Shown: positions 1-7,638, counted from the first letter of the stretch. The stretch is 64,000 nt of DNA from Thalassolituus maritimus (GCF_900156675.1 NZ_FTOH01000005.1:186001-250000), one strand, 5' to 3'. The notes: generated from the letters alone by a model not told the origin. A program made the numbers and translations.

Positions 1-2
1 TA

Positions 3-1166
3 GGTGACGAAAAACCGAAATACCTGAACTCTCCAGAAACGCCGATTTTCCAGAAAAACCGCGAACTTTATGGTCTCTACGAAGCGCGAAAAATACGTCA
101 GAAACTGACTCGTTTCGTGATTGTTGAAGGCTATATGGACGTCGTTGCACTTGCTGAGTTTGGCATCCATTACGCCGTCGCGACACTAGGCACGGCTACC
201 AGCGAGCATCACCTGCGCCGGCTGTTTAAGATCGTCCCTGAAGTTATCTTCTGTTTTGACGGCGACGACGCTGGGCGCACTGCTGCAGCGCGTGCCATGG
301 AAACAGCCCTGCCCGTCCTCAGCGATGGCGTCCAGGCAAGGTTCCTGTTCCTTCCCGATGGTGAAGACCCGGATACCCTGGTCAGGCAGGAAGGGCGGGA
401 TGGCTTTGAGAAACGTCTCAATGAGTCTCTGCACCTCCCTGAGTTTCTGTTCGAGCAGCTCAAGCAACAAGTCGATTTTGATACCTTAGATGGTAAGGCC
501 CGCCTCGATAAAATGGCAGCGCCACTGATCGGCAAACTTCCAAAAGGCACACTGAGAAGCCTGATGGAAAAACGCCTTGAAGACATGATAGGGACACGCA
601 GCGCTGCGATGGCCGCGGTGAATGAAACTACTCCAGAGCCGGAGCCCGAAATTGACGACGGCGTCTCCATGCCAGACATCATTACCGAACCGGTTCCGCC
701 CAGCCATGCACCAGATACCGAAGACCCTCTCGCGCCCATGGTGCACAGAGCGATTTCCAGTCTGGTGCGATTTCCGGGGCTCGCACAGGAACTGAGTATT
801 CCCGAGACCGAAGCCGAAACTGAATACGAGCGGTTGTTGTTTGAAATTCTCAAGCGGTTACACCAGTCTCCACAGCAGGAAAGCATTGGCCTGTTGATTC
901 AATGGATAGGCAGTCCTTACGAGCCTGAACTTAAAGCGCTCGCAGATCACCCGGAAAGCGACCAGATACGCCCGGTTGCTGCCGACGTGAGGGTGGTGCT
1001 TGAACGGATGACGGCCCGCAAAGACGACCGCGCTCTGGAAGAACTTGAGGCTAAGTTTCACCGTGGCGAAAAGCTGACCCCGGAAGAACGATCTCAACTG
1101 CACGAACTCAAGAAGCAGCGGAAACAAAGAAACCACAAACGCACGGGCATATATCATCGTCACTGA
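3..1166 (+). CDS. dnaG: DNA primase DnaG (5' end missing)
   Basis: This is the C-terminal two thirds of the replicative primase, which makes RNA primers for the chromosomal fork. The frame is open from base 3, so the gene starts left of the window. The TOPRIM catalytic core is visible: VEGYMDVVAL carries the conserved Glu, and FDGDDAGRTAAARA carries the acidic metal-binding pair. The C-terminal part (from about base 700) is a divergent helical region matching the DnaB-helicase interaction domain in position. The zinc-binding N-terminus is not in the window. It lies directly upstream of rpoD, as in the classical macromolecular synthesis operon of gammaproteobacteria. Identification is secure from the TOPRIM motifs plus gene order. 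Confidence 0.97.
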   Translation, partial: GDEKPKYLNSPETPIFQKNRELYGLYEARKIRQKLTRFVIVEGYMDVVALAEFGIHYAVATLGTATSEHHLRRLFKIVPEVIFCFDGDDAGRTAAARAMETALPVLSDGVQARFLFLPDGEDPDTLVRQEGRDGFEKRLNESLHLPEFLFEQLKQQVDFDTLDGKARLDKMAAPLIGKLPKGTLRSLMEKRLEDMIGTRSAAMAAVNETTPEPEPEIDDGVSMPDIITEPVPPSHAPDTEDPLAPMVHRAISSLVRFPGLAQELSIPETEAETEYERLLFEILKRLHQSPQQESIGLLIQWIGSPYEPELKALADHPESDQIRPVAADVRVVLERMTARKDDRALEELEAKFHRGEKLTPEERSQLHELKKQRKQRNHKRTGIYHRH

Positions 1167-1282
1167 CTTGAAAATTGCCCGCTTCAACCCAAACTTACTA
1201 ACTACGCAGCCACCCCGCTCCGGTCCGCCAGCCACGGGGGAACAATCTCTGCCAAGTCTGGCCTAAACAGTCGTCTAATCAC

Positions 1283-1311
1283 TGGCTTAAGCAGAGGTTA
1301 AGCGGTATACT
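1283..1311 (+). promoter_or_regulatory. Candidate sigma-70 promoter for rpoD
   Basis: A TGGCTT −35-like hexamer and a TATACT −10 hexamer are separated by 17 bases, ending 44 bases before the rpoD start. The 190-base dnaG–rpoD gap holds no gene, so an internal promoter here is plausible. This is a pattern match only. Confidence 0.5.
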
Positions 1312-1355
1312 TCGCGGTTTTCTTCCGCCTTAAAAATTCGGAACACAGGGCTTCT

Positions 1356-3176
1356 ATGTCGACCAGTACGCAACAATCCCGTCTCAAAGAACTTATCGCC
1401 AAAGGTAAAGAGCAGGGTTACCTCACCTATGCACAGGTGAATGACCACCTGCCAGACGATATTGCAAACCCGGATCAGGTTGAAGATATCATCCGTATGA
1501 TTAATGACATCGGTATTCCTGTGTCAGAAGTTGCCCCGGATGGCGAGTCCCTGTTCATGTCTGAGACTGCCGACGACGCTGCTGCAGAAGAAGCTGCCGC
1601 TGCTCTGGCATCTGTAGAATCCGATGTGGGCCGCACAACTGACCCAGTGCGCATGTACATGCGTGAAATGGGAACCGTTGAACTTCTGACCCGTGAAGGC
1701 GAAATCGTTATCGCCAAACGCATCGAAGAAGGCATCCGCGAAGTGATGTCTGCACTGGCGTATTTCCCAGGTGCAGTACAGCGCATCATGACGGCCTTCC
1801 AGGAAGCCGAAGAAGACCCGAACCGCGTTGGCGATATTTTCAGTGGTTTCATCGACCCGACACCAGACGGTGAAATCACCCCTCCTGGCCCATCTGCAGC
1901 TCAGAAAGAAGAAGCTAAAGAAGCCAGCGATGACGACGACGATGATGATTCTGAAGAAGACAGCGGCATCGACATGGCTGAAGTGGTACGCCGCTTCACC
2001 GAAATCAACAACGCTAATATCGCTGTAAACAAAGCCATCGAGAAGCATGGCCGTGCCAGCAAGCAAGCAGAAAAAGCGATTGCTGCTCTGGCTGAACTGT
2101 TCGCACCGATCAAGCTGACGCCTAAGCACTTCGACGTACTCGTCAGCGATGCGCGTGCAGCACTTGATGCCATCCGTGCTCAGGAACGTCAGATCATGGT
2201 TCTGATGACCCGCAAAAGCGGCATGAACCGCAAAGAATTCATCGGTGGATTCCCGGGTAACGAAGTCAACAACGAATGGGTTGAAGAGCTGATTGCAGCC
2301 GGCAAACCTTATTCAGACAAACTCGATACCTACAAGCTCGAAATCTTCCGTTGCCAGAAGAAGATCAAAGCTGTCGCCGATAGCGTTGGTCTGAGCATTC
2401 CAGAAATTAAAGAAGTTAACCGTCGCGTTTCTATCGGTGAAGCACGTGCCCGCCGCGCTAAGAAAGAAATGGTAGAAGCTAACCTGCGTCTGGTTATCTC
2501 GATTGCTAAAAAGTACACCAATCGTGGTCTGCAGTTCCTTGATCTGATTCAGGAAGGCAACATCGGTCTGATGAAAGCCGTCGACAAGTTCGAATACCGT
2601 CGTGGTTACAAGTTCTCGACTTATGCCACATGGTGGATTCGTCAGGCGATTACGCGTTCGATTGCAGACCAAGCGCGTACTATCCGTATTCCGGTTCACA
2701 TGATTGAAACCATCAACAAACTGAACCGTATCTCTCGTCAAATGCTTCAGGAAATGGGCCGTGAGCCAACGCCTGAAGAACTGGCAGAGCGTATGGAAAT
2801 GCCAGAAGACAAAATCCGTAAAGTCCTGAAGATCGCTAAAGAGCCGATCTCCATGGAAACGCCAATCGGTGACGATGAAGATTCACACCTCGGTGACTTC
2901 ATTGAAGACACCCAGTCTTCATCGCCGCTGGATACAGCCACCAACGACGGCCTCACAGAAGCCACCCGTTCTGTGCTGTCTGGCCTGACCGCTCGTGAGT
3001 CAAAAGTACTGCGTATGCGCTTTGGTATCGACATGAACACTGACCACACCCTTGAGGAAGTTGGTAAGCAGTTCGACGTTACCCGTGAGCGTATCCGTCA
3101 GATCGAAGCCAAAGCACTGCGTAAGCTTCGTCACCCGACTCGCTCAGAACACCTGCGTAGCTTTATCGACGAGTAA
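1356..3176 (+). CDS. rpoD: RNA polymerase primary sigma factor RpoD (sigma-70)
   Basis: This is the housekeeping sigma factor of 606 residues, close to the usual length (~613). An N-terminal region 1.1 is followed by the non-conserved region, which contains an Asp/Glu-rich stretch around residues 192–202. Region 2 begins near residue 375 ([12 protein letters not shown]), with the −10-recognising helix containing [15 protein letters not shown]. Region 4.2 carries the −35-binding helix-turn-helix ([20 protein letters not shown]) close to the C-terminus. The ATG start gives the standard N-terminus, although its ribosome-binding site is weak. It follows dnaG, and a strong terminator lies 25 bases after the stop. 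Confidence 0.99.
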   Translation: MSTSTQQSRLKELIAKGKEQGYLTYAQVNDHLPDDIANPDQVEDIIRMINDIGIPVSEVAPDGESLFMSETADDAAAEEAAAALASVESDVGRTTDPVRMYMREMGTVELLTREGEIVIAKRIEEGIREVMSALAYFPGAVQRIMTAFQEAEEDPNRVGDIFSGFIDPTPDGEITPPGPSAAQKEEAKEASDDDDDDDSEEDSGIDMAEVVRRFTEINNANIAVNKAIEKHGRASKQAEKAIAALAELFAPIKLTPKHFDVLVSDARAALDAIRAQERQIMVLMTRKSGMNRKEFIGGFPGNEVNNEWVEELIAAGKPYSDKLDTYKLEIFRCQKKIKAVADSVGLSIPEIKEVNRRVSIGEARARRAKKEMVEANLRLVISIAKKYTNRGLQFLDLIQEGNIGLMKAVDKFEYRRGYKFSTYATWWIRQAITRSIADQARTIRIPVHMIETINKLNRISRQMLQEMGREPTPEELAERMEMPEDKIRKVLKIAKEPISMETPIGDDEDSHLGDFIEDTQSSSPLDTATNDGLTEATRSVLSGLTARESKVLRMRFGIDMNTDHTLEEVGKQFDVTRERIRQIEAKALRKLRHPTRSEHLRSFIDE

Positions 3177-3201
3177 GCTAAACCTGCTCTGCGATCAGAA
3201 T

Positions 3202-3228
3202 AACCCGGCCAATGCCGGGTTATTTTTT
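3202..3228 (+). terminator. Rho-independent terminator of rpoD
   Basis: An AACCCGGC/GCCGGGTT stem with a CAAT loop is followed by ATTTTTT. It sits just after the rpoD stop codon and closes the dnaG–rpoD unit. Confidence 0.9.
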
Positions 3229-3256
3229 GCTCAAATTTCCAGAAAAATCAAAGCAC

Positions 3257-3285
3257 TGGCACTCATGAGTAATGGTGCTTATAAT
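3257..3285 (+). promoter_or_regulatory. Candidate promoter upstream of tRNA-Ile2
   Basis: TGGCAC (−35-like), a 17-base spacer and a perfect TATAAT (−10) lie after the rpoD terminator. The next gene on this strand is the tRNA about 310 bases away, so the primary transcript would include the REP-like and repeat elements between. This is a pattern match only. Confidence 0.4.
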
Positions 3286-3339
3286 GCTGCGCAGTCATAT
3301 CAGATGACTGCTCTACATGAGCCTCGTACCGAGCTCTAT

Positions 3340-3410
3340 GTAGGAGGCGGATCACATCCGCAAGCGGCTAACATACCGCTATCTTTGTAGGAGGGGATCT
3401 TATCCCCGAC
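3340..3410. repeat. Two REP-like palindromic elements
   Basis: Two short elements in the same orientation begin GTAGGAGG and contain imperfect palindromes: GGCGGATCACATCCGC at 3346–3361 and GGGGATCTTATCCCC at about 3393–3407. The shared GTAGGAG head plus a variable palindrome is typical of intergenic REP elements in gammaproteobacteria. They fill part of the gap between rpoD and the tRNA. Confidence 0.55.
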
Positions 3411-3412
3411 AC

Positions 3413-3600
3413 GCTCTGCAAGTGCTGACAAGACGTACCGGTTTGGACCGGAACAACGCAGTCAACGCGAAGCAGGCGAAGTATTTACAAGCTCTGCGAT
3501 TGCTGACAAGGCGTACCGCAGATTATCGAAGGAGTGTAGCGAGCCTACATGACTGAGATAATCGAGGAACAACGCAGTCAAAGCGATGCAGGCGAAGTAA
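3413..3600. repeat. Two diverged copies of an intergenic repeat before the tRNA
   Basis: Copy 1 (about 3413–3490) and copy 2 (3491–3600) share GCTCTGC…TGCTGACAA, CGTACCG, GGAACAACGCAGTCAA and GCAGGCGAAGTA. Copy 2 carries an extra internal segment with an inverted repeat (GATTATC … GATAATC). Copy 2 ends at the base before the tRNA leader. No open reading frame of substance is present. I do not recognise a named family. It could be a processed leader of the tRNA transcript or a mobile REP-type element. Confidence 0.6.
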
Positions 3601-3602
3601 AT

Positions 3603-3679
3603 GGGCCTTTAGCTCAGTTGGTTAGAGCATCCGACTCATAATCGGCAGGTCCCCAGTTCAAGTCTGGGAAGGCCCACCA
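3603..3679 (+). tRNA. ileX: tRNA-Ile2 (CAT anticodon)
   Basis: This is a complete 77-base cloverleaf with an encoded CCA. The acceptor stem is GGGCCTT/AAGGCCC, the anticodon loop CTCATAA, and the T-arm CCCAG-TTCAAGT-CTGGG. A CAT anticodon means either elongator Met or the lysidine-modified minor Ile tRNA. Position directly downstream of rpoD matches E. coli ileX, so Ile2 is preferred. The top pair of the anticodon stem appears mismatched (T·C). The T-arm and acceptor 3' half are re-used in the downstream tandem repeats. Confidence 0.88.
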
Positions 3680-3900
3680 TTTTTACTTCTATTATTTCTC
3701 AGGATGCGAGCATCCGACTCAACTCTCTAGCGCCACAGGTCACCAGTTCAAGTCTGGGAAGGCCCACCATTTTTACTTCTACAATTTCTCAGGATGCGAG
3801 CATCCGACTCAACTCTCTAGCTCCACAGGCCCCCGGCTCAAGTCTGGGAAGGCCCACCATTTTTACTTCTATTAATTCTCAGGATGCGAGCATCCGGCTT
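3661..3900 (+). repeat. 90-bp tandem repeats of the tRNA-Ile2 3' half (tRNA pseudogenes)
   Basis: Starting inside the tRNA at 3661, an exact 90-base period runs 3661–3750, 3751–3840 and a partial third unit to about 3900. Each full unit contains the intact T-arm/acceptor 3' strand ending in CCA, the tail TTTTTACTTCT, a spacer, and a degenerate copy of the D-arm/anticodon region (GAGCATCCGACTC followed by unrelated bases). The resulting partial tRNAs at 3708–3769 and 3798–3859 lack the 5' acceptor strand and an anticodon loop and cannot be functional. The pattern looks like repeated insertion/excision or slippage at a tRNA 3' end. Confidence 0.85.
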
Positions 3901-3910
3901 AACTATTCAA

Positions 3911-3955
3911 TTACCGCGGCCACTTCGAATGCAGCGCATCGATGACGTATGGATG
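3911..3955 (-). pseudogene. Fragment of a second MFS-transporter C-terminus
   Basis: The minus strand encodes a tail HPYVIDALHSKWPR then stop, closely matching HPHVVDALHSKWSR at the end of the chimeric MFS gene (minus strand, ending at 5370). Upstream in frame there is a stop codon after about eight more residues (the frame reads stop-KHWPGKQG), so only about 22 codons survive. The rest of the gap to 4061 has no recognisable gene. The two similar tails flank the DmeR/DmeF pair and suggest a duplication or recombination scar. Confidence 0.55.
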
Positions 3956-4061
3956 GCCCTGCTTCCCGGGCCAGTGCTTCTAATTCCAGCGTTTGTCATC
4001 TGGCTGGGTGGGCGCTGGGGTATCGCGGCATTGCCGCCAGTGGCTTATCGCAGCAAGTGAG

Positions 4062-5015
4062 TCAGACTGGCTGAGGATTTAATTCCACCGACATGTGAAC
4101 CAGCTGGTGGAAGTCATGTAGCCAATGTTTTACATCGTCTGCGTGAATACCGGGGCCTGCATCTGCGGCTATGACACATGAATAGTGTTGCTTACCGACG
4201 CGCCAGATATGCAGATCAGTCAAGGTGATCTCTGAACGGGATTCCAGGCAGCTGCGCACTTTATCCACCACAGGGCTATCCATTTCTGCATCCAGCAGCA
4301 CACTGCTGGTCTCACGGATCAGGCCGACGGCCCATACCGCAACGACAACAGAGCCCACGATTCCCATGACGGGGTCCAGCCAGGCCGCTCCCCAGATCTT
4401 GCCGCTGACCAGTGCCACAATCGCAAACAGTGACGTCATTGCGTCGGTCAGAACGTGCAGATACGCTGCGCGCAGGTTCAGATCGTGGTGGTGTTCGTGA
4501 TGGTCATGACTGTGATCATGGTCGTCATGATGATGGTCGTGGTGATGGTGCGAATGGCCATGGTGATGGTGGTCGCCTTTCAGTAACCAGGCGCAAGCCA
4601 GATTAACGAGCAGCCCCAGTACAGCCACGAGTATTGCCTGGTCGTACTGTATATCCTCTGGCGAAATCAGGCGCTCTACCGATTGAACCAGCATCAGGCC
4701 CGCGATAGCGATCAGAAAAATCGCACTGGTATAGCCTCCCAGTACCTCAATCTTCCAGGTGCCGAAGGCAAACCGGGGATGATCCGACAGTCGTCGCGCC
4801 GCGGCATAAGCGGCGACTGCCAGGCCAAGAGCCAGCGCATGTGAACTCATATGCCAGCCATCGGCGAGCAGGGCCATCGAGTTGTAAATGAGGCCACCTG
4901 CAATTTCTGCGACCATCATGACGACAGTCAGTAATACCGCCCAGCGGGTGTTCCGCTCTGCCAGTGGATTACCTTCATCAAAAACGTGGGAATGCTGTCT
5001 GTCTGCGCTGCTCAT
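4062..5015 (-). CDS. dmeF: DmeF-type cation diffusion facilitator (Co/Ni efflux)
   Basis: This is a 317-residue inner-membrane metal/proton antiporter of the CDF family. The N-terminus has the HSHVFDEGNPLAERNTR pattern typical of DmeF-like members. Transmembrane helices follow, with MALLADGWHMSSHALAL carrying the paired Asp/His metal site in TM2. A very His/Asp-rich cytoplasmic loop lies between TM4 and TM5 (about residues 148–178). The second metal-site helix contains HVLTDAMTSLFAI, and a C-terminal cytoplasmic domain ends the protein. It is transcribed divergently from a RcnR/DmeR-type sensor, with a candidate operator between them, so it probably exports Ni2+/Co2+ on sensor release. The family call is firm; metal specificity is inferred from the partner. 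Confidence 0.9.
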   Translation of the reverse strand: MSSADRQHSHVFDEGNPLAERNTRWAVLLTVVMMVAEIAGGLIYNSMALLADGWHMSSHALALGLAVAAYAAARRLSDHPRFAFGTWKIEVLGGYTSAIFLIAIAGLMLVQSVERLISPEDIQYDQAILVAVLGLLVNLACAWLLKGDHHHHGHSHHHHDHHHDDHDHSHDHHEHHHDLNLRAAYLHVLTDAMTSLFAIVALVSGKIWGAAWLDPVMGIVGSVVVAVWAVGLIRETSSVLLDAEMDSPVVDKVRSCLESRSEITLTDLHIWRVGKQHYSCVIAADAGPGIHADDVKHWLHDFHQLVHMSVELNPQPV

Positions 5016-5042
5016 GGGCTAGTGTCCGGGGCCGTGTTTATA

Positions 5043-5057
5043 TACTATACCCCAGTA
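5043..5057. promoter_or_regulatory. RcnR/DmeR-type operator between dmeF and dmeR
   Basis: TACT-ATACCCC-AGTA fits the RcnR site architecture (TACT, seven bases including a G/C run, AGTA). It lies in the 65-base intergenic region between the divergent transporter and its likely regulator, 23 bases before the regulator's start, where binding would block both promoters. Confidence 0.65.
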
Positions 5058-5080
5058 TACTTTAATGATTGGAGCTGGCA

Positions 5081-5356
5081 ATGGCACACGTTGCAAAGCA
5101 ACGGGACAAACTCCTGCTGCGGATCAGAAAAATTCGTGGTCAGGCAGATGGACTGGAAAAACTACTGAACAGCAACACCGACTGCATGAAGGTGCTGCAG
5201 CAGATTGCCGCATTACGAGGTGCAGTGAACGGACTGATGGGCGAGGTGCTCGAAGGGCACATCCGTGATCACCTGGGAGCCGATGACCTCAGCCCGGAAG
5301 ATCGGGCCGATGAGGTCGACGACGTGGTTAAGTTGCTGCGCTCCTACATGAAGTAG
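5081..5356 (+). CDS. dmeR: RcnR/DmeR-family Ni/Co-responsive repressor
   Basis: This is an all-helical DUF156 (CsoR/RcnR) DNA-binding repressor of 91 residues. Starting at the second ATG (GGAG ribosome site upstream), the ligand set of RcnR is exactly in register: His3, Cys35, His60 and His64. This predicts octahedral Ni2+/Co2+ sensing rather than the W-X-Y-Z copper set of CsoR. Basic residues in helix 1 (RIRKIRGQ) match the DNA-binding face. It is divergent from the DmeF-like exporter and presumably represses both genes until metal binds. A start 4 codons upstream is possible but would break the His3 register. Confidence 0.88.
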   Translation: MAHVAKQRDKLLLRIRKIRGQADGLEKLLNSNTDCMKVLQQIAALRGAVNGLMGEVLEGHIRDHLGADDLSPEDRADEVDDVVKLLRSYMK

Positions 5357-5369
5357 GCTGCAAGAAGTT

Positions 5370-5990
5370 TTACCTCGACCATTTCGAATGCAACGCATCG
5401 ACCACATGGGGATGACTGTGTTGATCACCGTGGCCATAGTACTTCAGGTGCTCGTGGTCATCACTCAGATCATCATGCCGATGGGACTTGGGCGCTTCGT
5501 CACTGGCTGGCCAGAGTATCGACGTGAGTATGACGCCGGTTGTGGATACAACGGCGAGCACAATAAACGCACTGTACGCATCCATCGCCGTCATTAACCA
5601 ACCTGCTACCGGGTAGGCCAGCATCCATCCTGCATGAGACAGCGAAAAGTGCGCAGCGAATAAGGCTGGGCGTTCAATTGCGGTAGCTGAGCGCACAAGA
5701 ATCTTGCTGGTTGGGGTCTGTACCAGTGAATATCCGGCGCCCATTACCAGCCATACCAGCAGAAGCGCGTAATAGCCCTGGGCAAACATGGCACCAGTGA
5801 TTTGCCCCACGATAAGAACGACTAATCCGCTGAGCATGACCCGGCGCTCACTGAAGTGCTCCAGCAATTGGGGCAGGCGTAAGGCAACCAGCATAGAACC
5901 AAAACCGAAGGCGGCTTCGAGTTTGAACTCAGGAGTAAAGGAACGACGCTGTCTTTTCATTGAACACCTCTCTGGCGGCAAGGTTACCAC
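5370..5990 (-). pseudogene. 5'-truncated MFS metal transporter fused to an IS3 OrfA N-terminus
   Basis: The reading frame is a chimera. Residues 11–26 (MKRQRRSFTPEFKLEA) are the start of an IS3-family OrfA transposase. From residue 27 the sequence becomes the second half of a Major Facilitator transporter (FGFGSMLVALRLPQLLEHF…, about five transmembrane helices) ending in a His/Asp-rich cytoplasmic tail, as in NreB-like nickel exporters. The transporter's first six helices are missing, so function is doubtful even though the frame is open and could be expressed from the IS ribosome site. It converges on dmeR, its stop being 14 bases after the dmeR stop. The IS part is certain by motif; the NreB assignment is tentative. 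Confidence 0.75.
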
Positions 5991-6023
5991 CTACCTGAGT
6001 GTCCGGGATTATTGAACCACTAC
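5913..6023 (-). mobile_element. IS3-family end fragment (OrfA start plus left terminus)
   Basis: On the minus strand the sequence begins TGTAGTGGTTCAATAATC, with the TG start typical of IS3-family inverted repeats. It continues through a leader with a GAGAGGTGTTCA ribosome site to the OrfA start at 5960, and breaks at about 5913 inside OrfA. No OrfB, second end or target duplication is visible. This is a deletion relic. Confidence 0.6.
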
Positions 6024-6032
6024 ACGGATAAC

Positions 6033-6060
6033 TCTGGGAAGGCCCACCAATTTTACTTCT
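6033..6060 (+). repeat. Distal copy of the tRNA-Ile2 3' end (att-like direct repeat)
   Basis: This 28-base stretch matches 3663–3690 (TCTGGGAAGGCCCACCA plus the T-rich tail and ACTTCT) with one mismatch. It lies 2.4 kb downstream of the real tRNA and marks the right boundary of the segment carrying dmeF, dmeR and the IS3/MFS chimera. Together with the left copies it resembles attL/attR of a tRNA-targeting element. No integrase is present. Confidence 0.75.
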
Positions 6061-6173
6061 TTATTCCCTCTACTCATCATCGTTAGTCCCCACAGCATCT
6101 TCACTTTCAACTCATCGGCACCTTAACGCCTGACGCTTACAAAATGGCGCTTGCCATAGCTGAACCCAGTTAT

Positions 6174-6186
6174 GTTATATTATAAC
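6174..6186. promoter_or_regulatory. Zur box upstream of the zinc gene cluster
   Basis: GTTATA-T-TATAAC is a perfect palindrome matching the core of the gammaproteobacterial Zur consensus. It sits 63 bases before the likely start of the AztD-like gene and may control both that gene and the TonB receptor after it. Confidence 0.8.
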
Positions 6187-6249
6187 TATTGAATTCAGAC
6201 GGTGTGGCTGCGGCTGCGCCCACACTTACCAAATGTAGGATGTATAACC

Positions 6250-7572
6250 ATGGCTTCGTTTTTTGAAAGTGAACTGAGCAAGTCGCTGTTGGTTCTGGCA
6301 ATGGCTGGCACTCTGGCTGCTTGCGGTGGCTCAGACAGTAACTCTGACAACGATAATGACGATCACAGTGACGAAGAACATCACGATGATGAGCACGCCC
6401 ATACAGGCGGTCGTCTGATTTATTCTGTGTCTGATGACTCCGGTCTCAATATGTACGACCAGACTGCAGAGGAAGCTGATGCCTTTTCAACCGATGTGGT
6501 TACTACATCTGCGACAGGCGCGACTCTTGTTCTGGCAAAAAGTGGGCTGACCGCCGCTATGCTCGACAATGGCGCAGTCTCTATTGTTGATTCAGGTCTC
6601 GAACACCTGGCGGAAGAAGACGGTCACACACATGAAGTTTCGTCGGAGGCTACAACGCTGACGTCAGGAATAACTATGGTAGTTGCCACTCACGAGTATT
6701 TCTCAGCGTTTGATGGCATGGCAAGCACGGTAATTGATGCCGAAGACGGCACAGCAGTTACGGCACCAAGTTCTGACGCTTACCCTACTCTGGCGCTCAC
6801 TGGCGGTCACTTCCTGACCTTCACGAACGGCATCGACGGCGCCATTGACCTGGAAGTAGTAGAAGCGAACGGTGATTCGCTGGAGACCCCTGTTACCCTT
6901 AGCTGTGCATCAGGTGGTATCACGACCAGCGCTCAGACTGAGCACCTGACTCAGGTTCTGTGTGGTAATGACACCTTACTAACTCTGATCGCAGAGGAAG
7001 GCGAAACAGAGACTGAGTTTTATACCGACTCGGACGCAGAAGCTGGCTTTGATAGCCTGACTGCGACCTTCTCAGAGAACGATGTGATTGCGGCCTGGAA
7101 CTCAACCACAGGCGCCATCACTCTTACCAATGCACACGGTGACCACCCACACAGCACCGACGTCACTGAAAACGTAGATGCCGAGTCAATTCTGGCAGTG
7201 ACACCTGTTGGTGATCACGACACTGAGGTACTTGGCGTACTCGCAGGTGATGGCGTATTCACGGCACTGTTCTACACGGTTGAAGATGAAAGCGTAACCG
7301 TTGAATCAAAAGATACTTTCATCATCAACAGCGAGGCAACCTGGACCTCTGCGGACAAGCTGCTGGCAGGTGCAACTGCTTTCCTCGCCGTCAATACTGA
7401 GGCCAATGAGCTCTATTACATGGATGCTCACGATGGCAGCGATTATCACGTTCATGGTAGTGCTATAGCAAATGAAGATCTCGCAAGCGTCAGTAGCGCT
7501 GTCTTCGCATTTGCCGGTGGTGAACACGAGCATGAAGACGAAGAAGGTGAAGAGCACGACCACGAAGAATAA
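6250..7572 (+). CDS. AztD-like His-rich periplasmic zinc-binding protein
   Basis: The start at 6250 has an AGGAT site and gives a signal sequence ending LAMAGTLAACGG, which includes a lipobox-like LAAC, so the protein may be a lipoprotein. It is followed by a His/Asp/Glu-rich segment (HSDEEHHDDEHAHTGGRL) and a body of repeating β-strand units (GRLIYSVSDDSGLNMYD, AAMLDNGAVSIVDSG, HDTEVLGVLAGDGVF). This resembles the β-propeller zinc metallochaperone AztD. The C-terminus is again His/Glu-rich (EHEHEDEEGEEHDHEE). Internal His clusters (EEDGHTHE, HGDHPHS) fit metal loops. It stands behind a perfect Zur box and before a ZnuD-like receptor. The role in periplasmic zinc capture is inference. The upstream in-frame ATG at 6202 lacks a ribosome site and would spoil the signal peptide. 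Confidence 0.75.
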   Translation: MASFFESELSKSLLVLAMAGTLAACGGSDSNSDNDNDDHSDEEHHDDEHAHTGGRLIYSVSDDSGLNMYDQTAEEADAFSTDVVTTSATGATLVLAKSGLTAAMLDNGAVSIVDSGLEHLAEEDGHTHEVSSEATTLTSGITMVVATHEYFSAFDGMASTVIDAEDGTAVTAPSSDAYPTLALTGGHFLTFTNGIDGAIDLEVVEANGDSLETPVTLSCASGGITTSAQTEHLTQVLCGNDTLLTLIAEEGETETEFYTDSDAEAGFDSLTATFSENDVIAAWNSTTGAITLTNAHGDHPHSTDVTENVDAESILAVTPVGDHDTEVLGVLAGDGVFTALFYTVEDESVTVESKDTFIINSEATWTSADKLLAGATAFLAVNTEANELYYMDAHDGSDYHVHGSAIANEDLASVSSAVFAFAGGEHEHEDEEGEEHDHEE

Positions 7573-7610
7573 GGTGTAATGCCCTATTCCGAGGCGTGAT
7601 TTCATCTGAG

Positions 7611-7638
7611 TTGCCCGCGTAATGAATTACCCGGGCAA
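7611..7638 (+). terminator. Strong hairpin between the AztD-like and TonB receptor genes
   Basis: TTGCCCG-C-GTAAT-GA-ATTAC-C-CGGGCAA forms a nearly perfect 12-bp stem without a following T-run. It could be a weak terminator or an mRNA-stability element that sets different levels for the two genes. Confidence 0.5.

Noticed and set aside
186..886. Long minus-strand frames over dnaG
   Set aside because: They are antisense to a conserved TOPRIM coding sequence, with Ser/Arg-rich shadow composition.
3052..3390. 112-codon plus-strand frame crossing the rpoD end and terminator
   Set aside because: It begins inside rpoD in another frame and runs through the terminator hairpin and REP-like elements.
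3603..3679. Elongator tRNA-Met assignment for the CAT tRNA
   Set aside because: Not excluded by the anticodon, but the location right after rpoD matches ileX in E. coli, so tRNA-Ile2 is preferred; identity elements should be scored to settle it.
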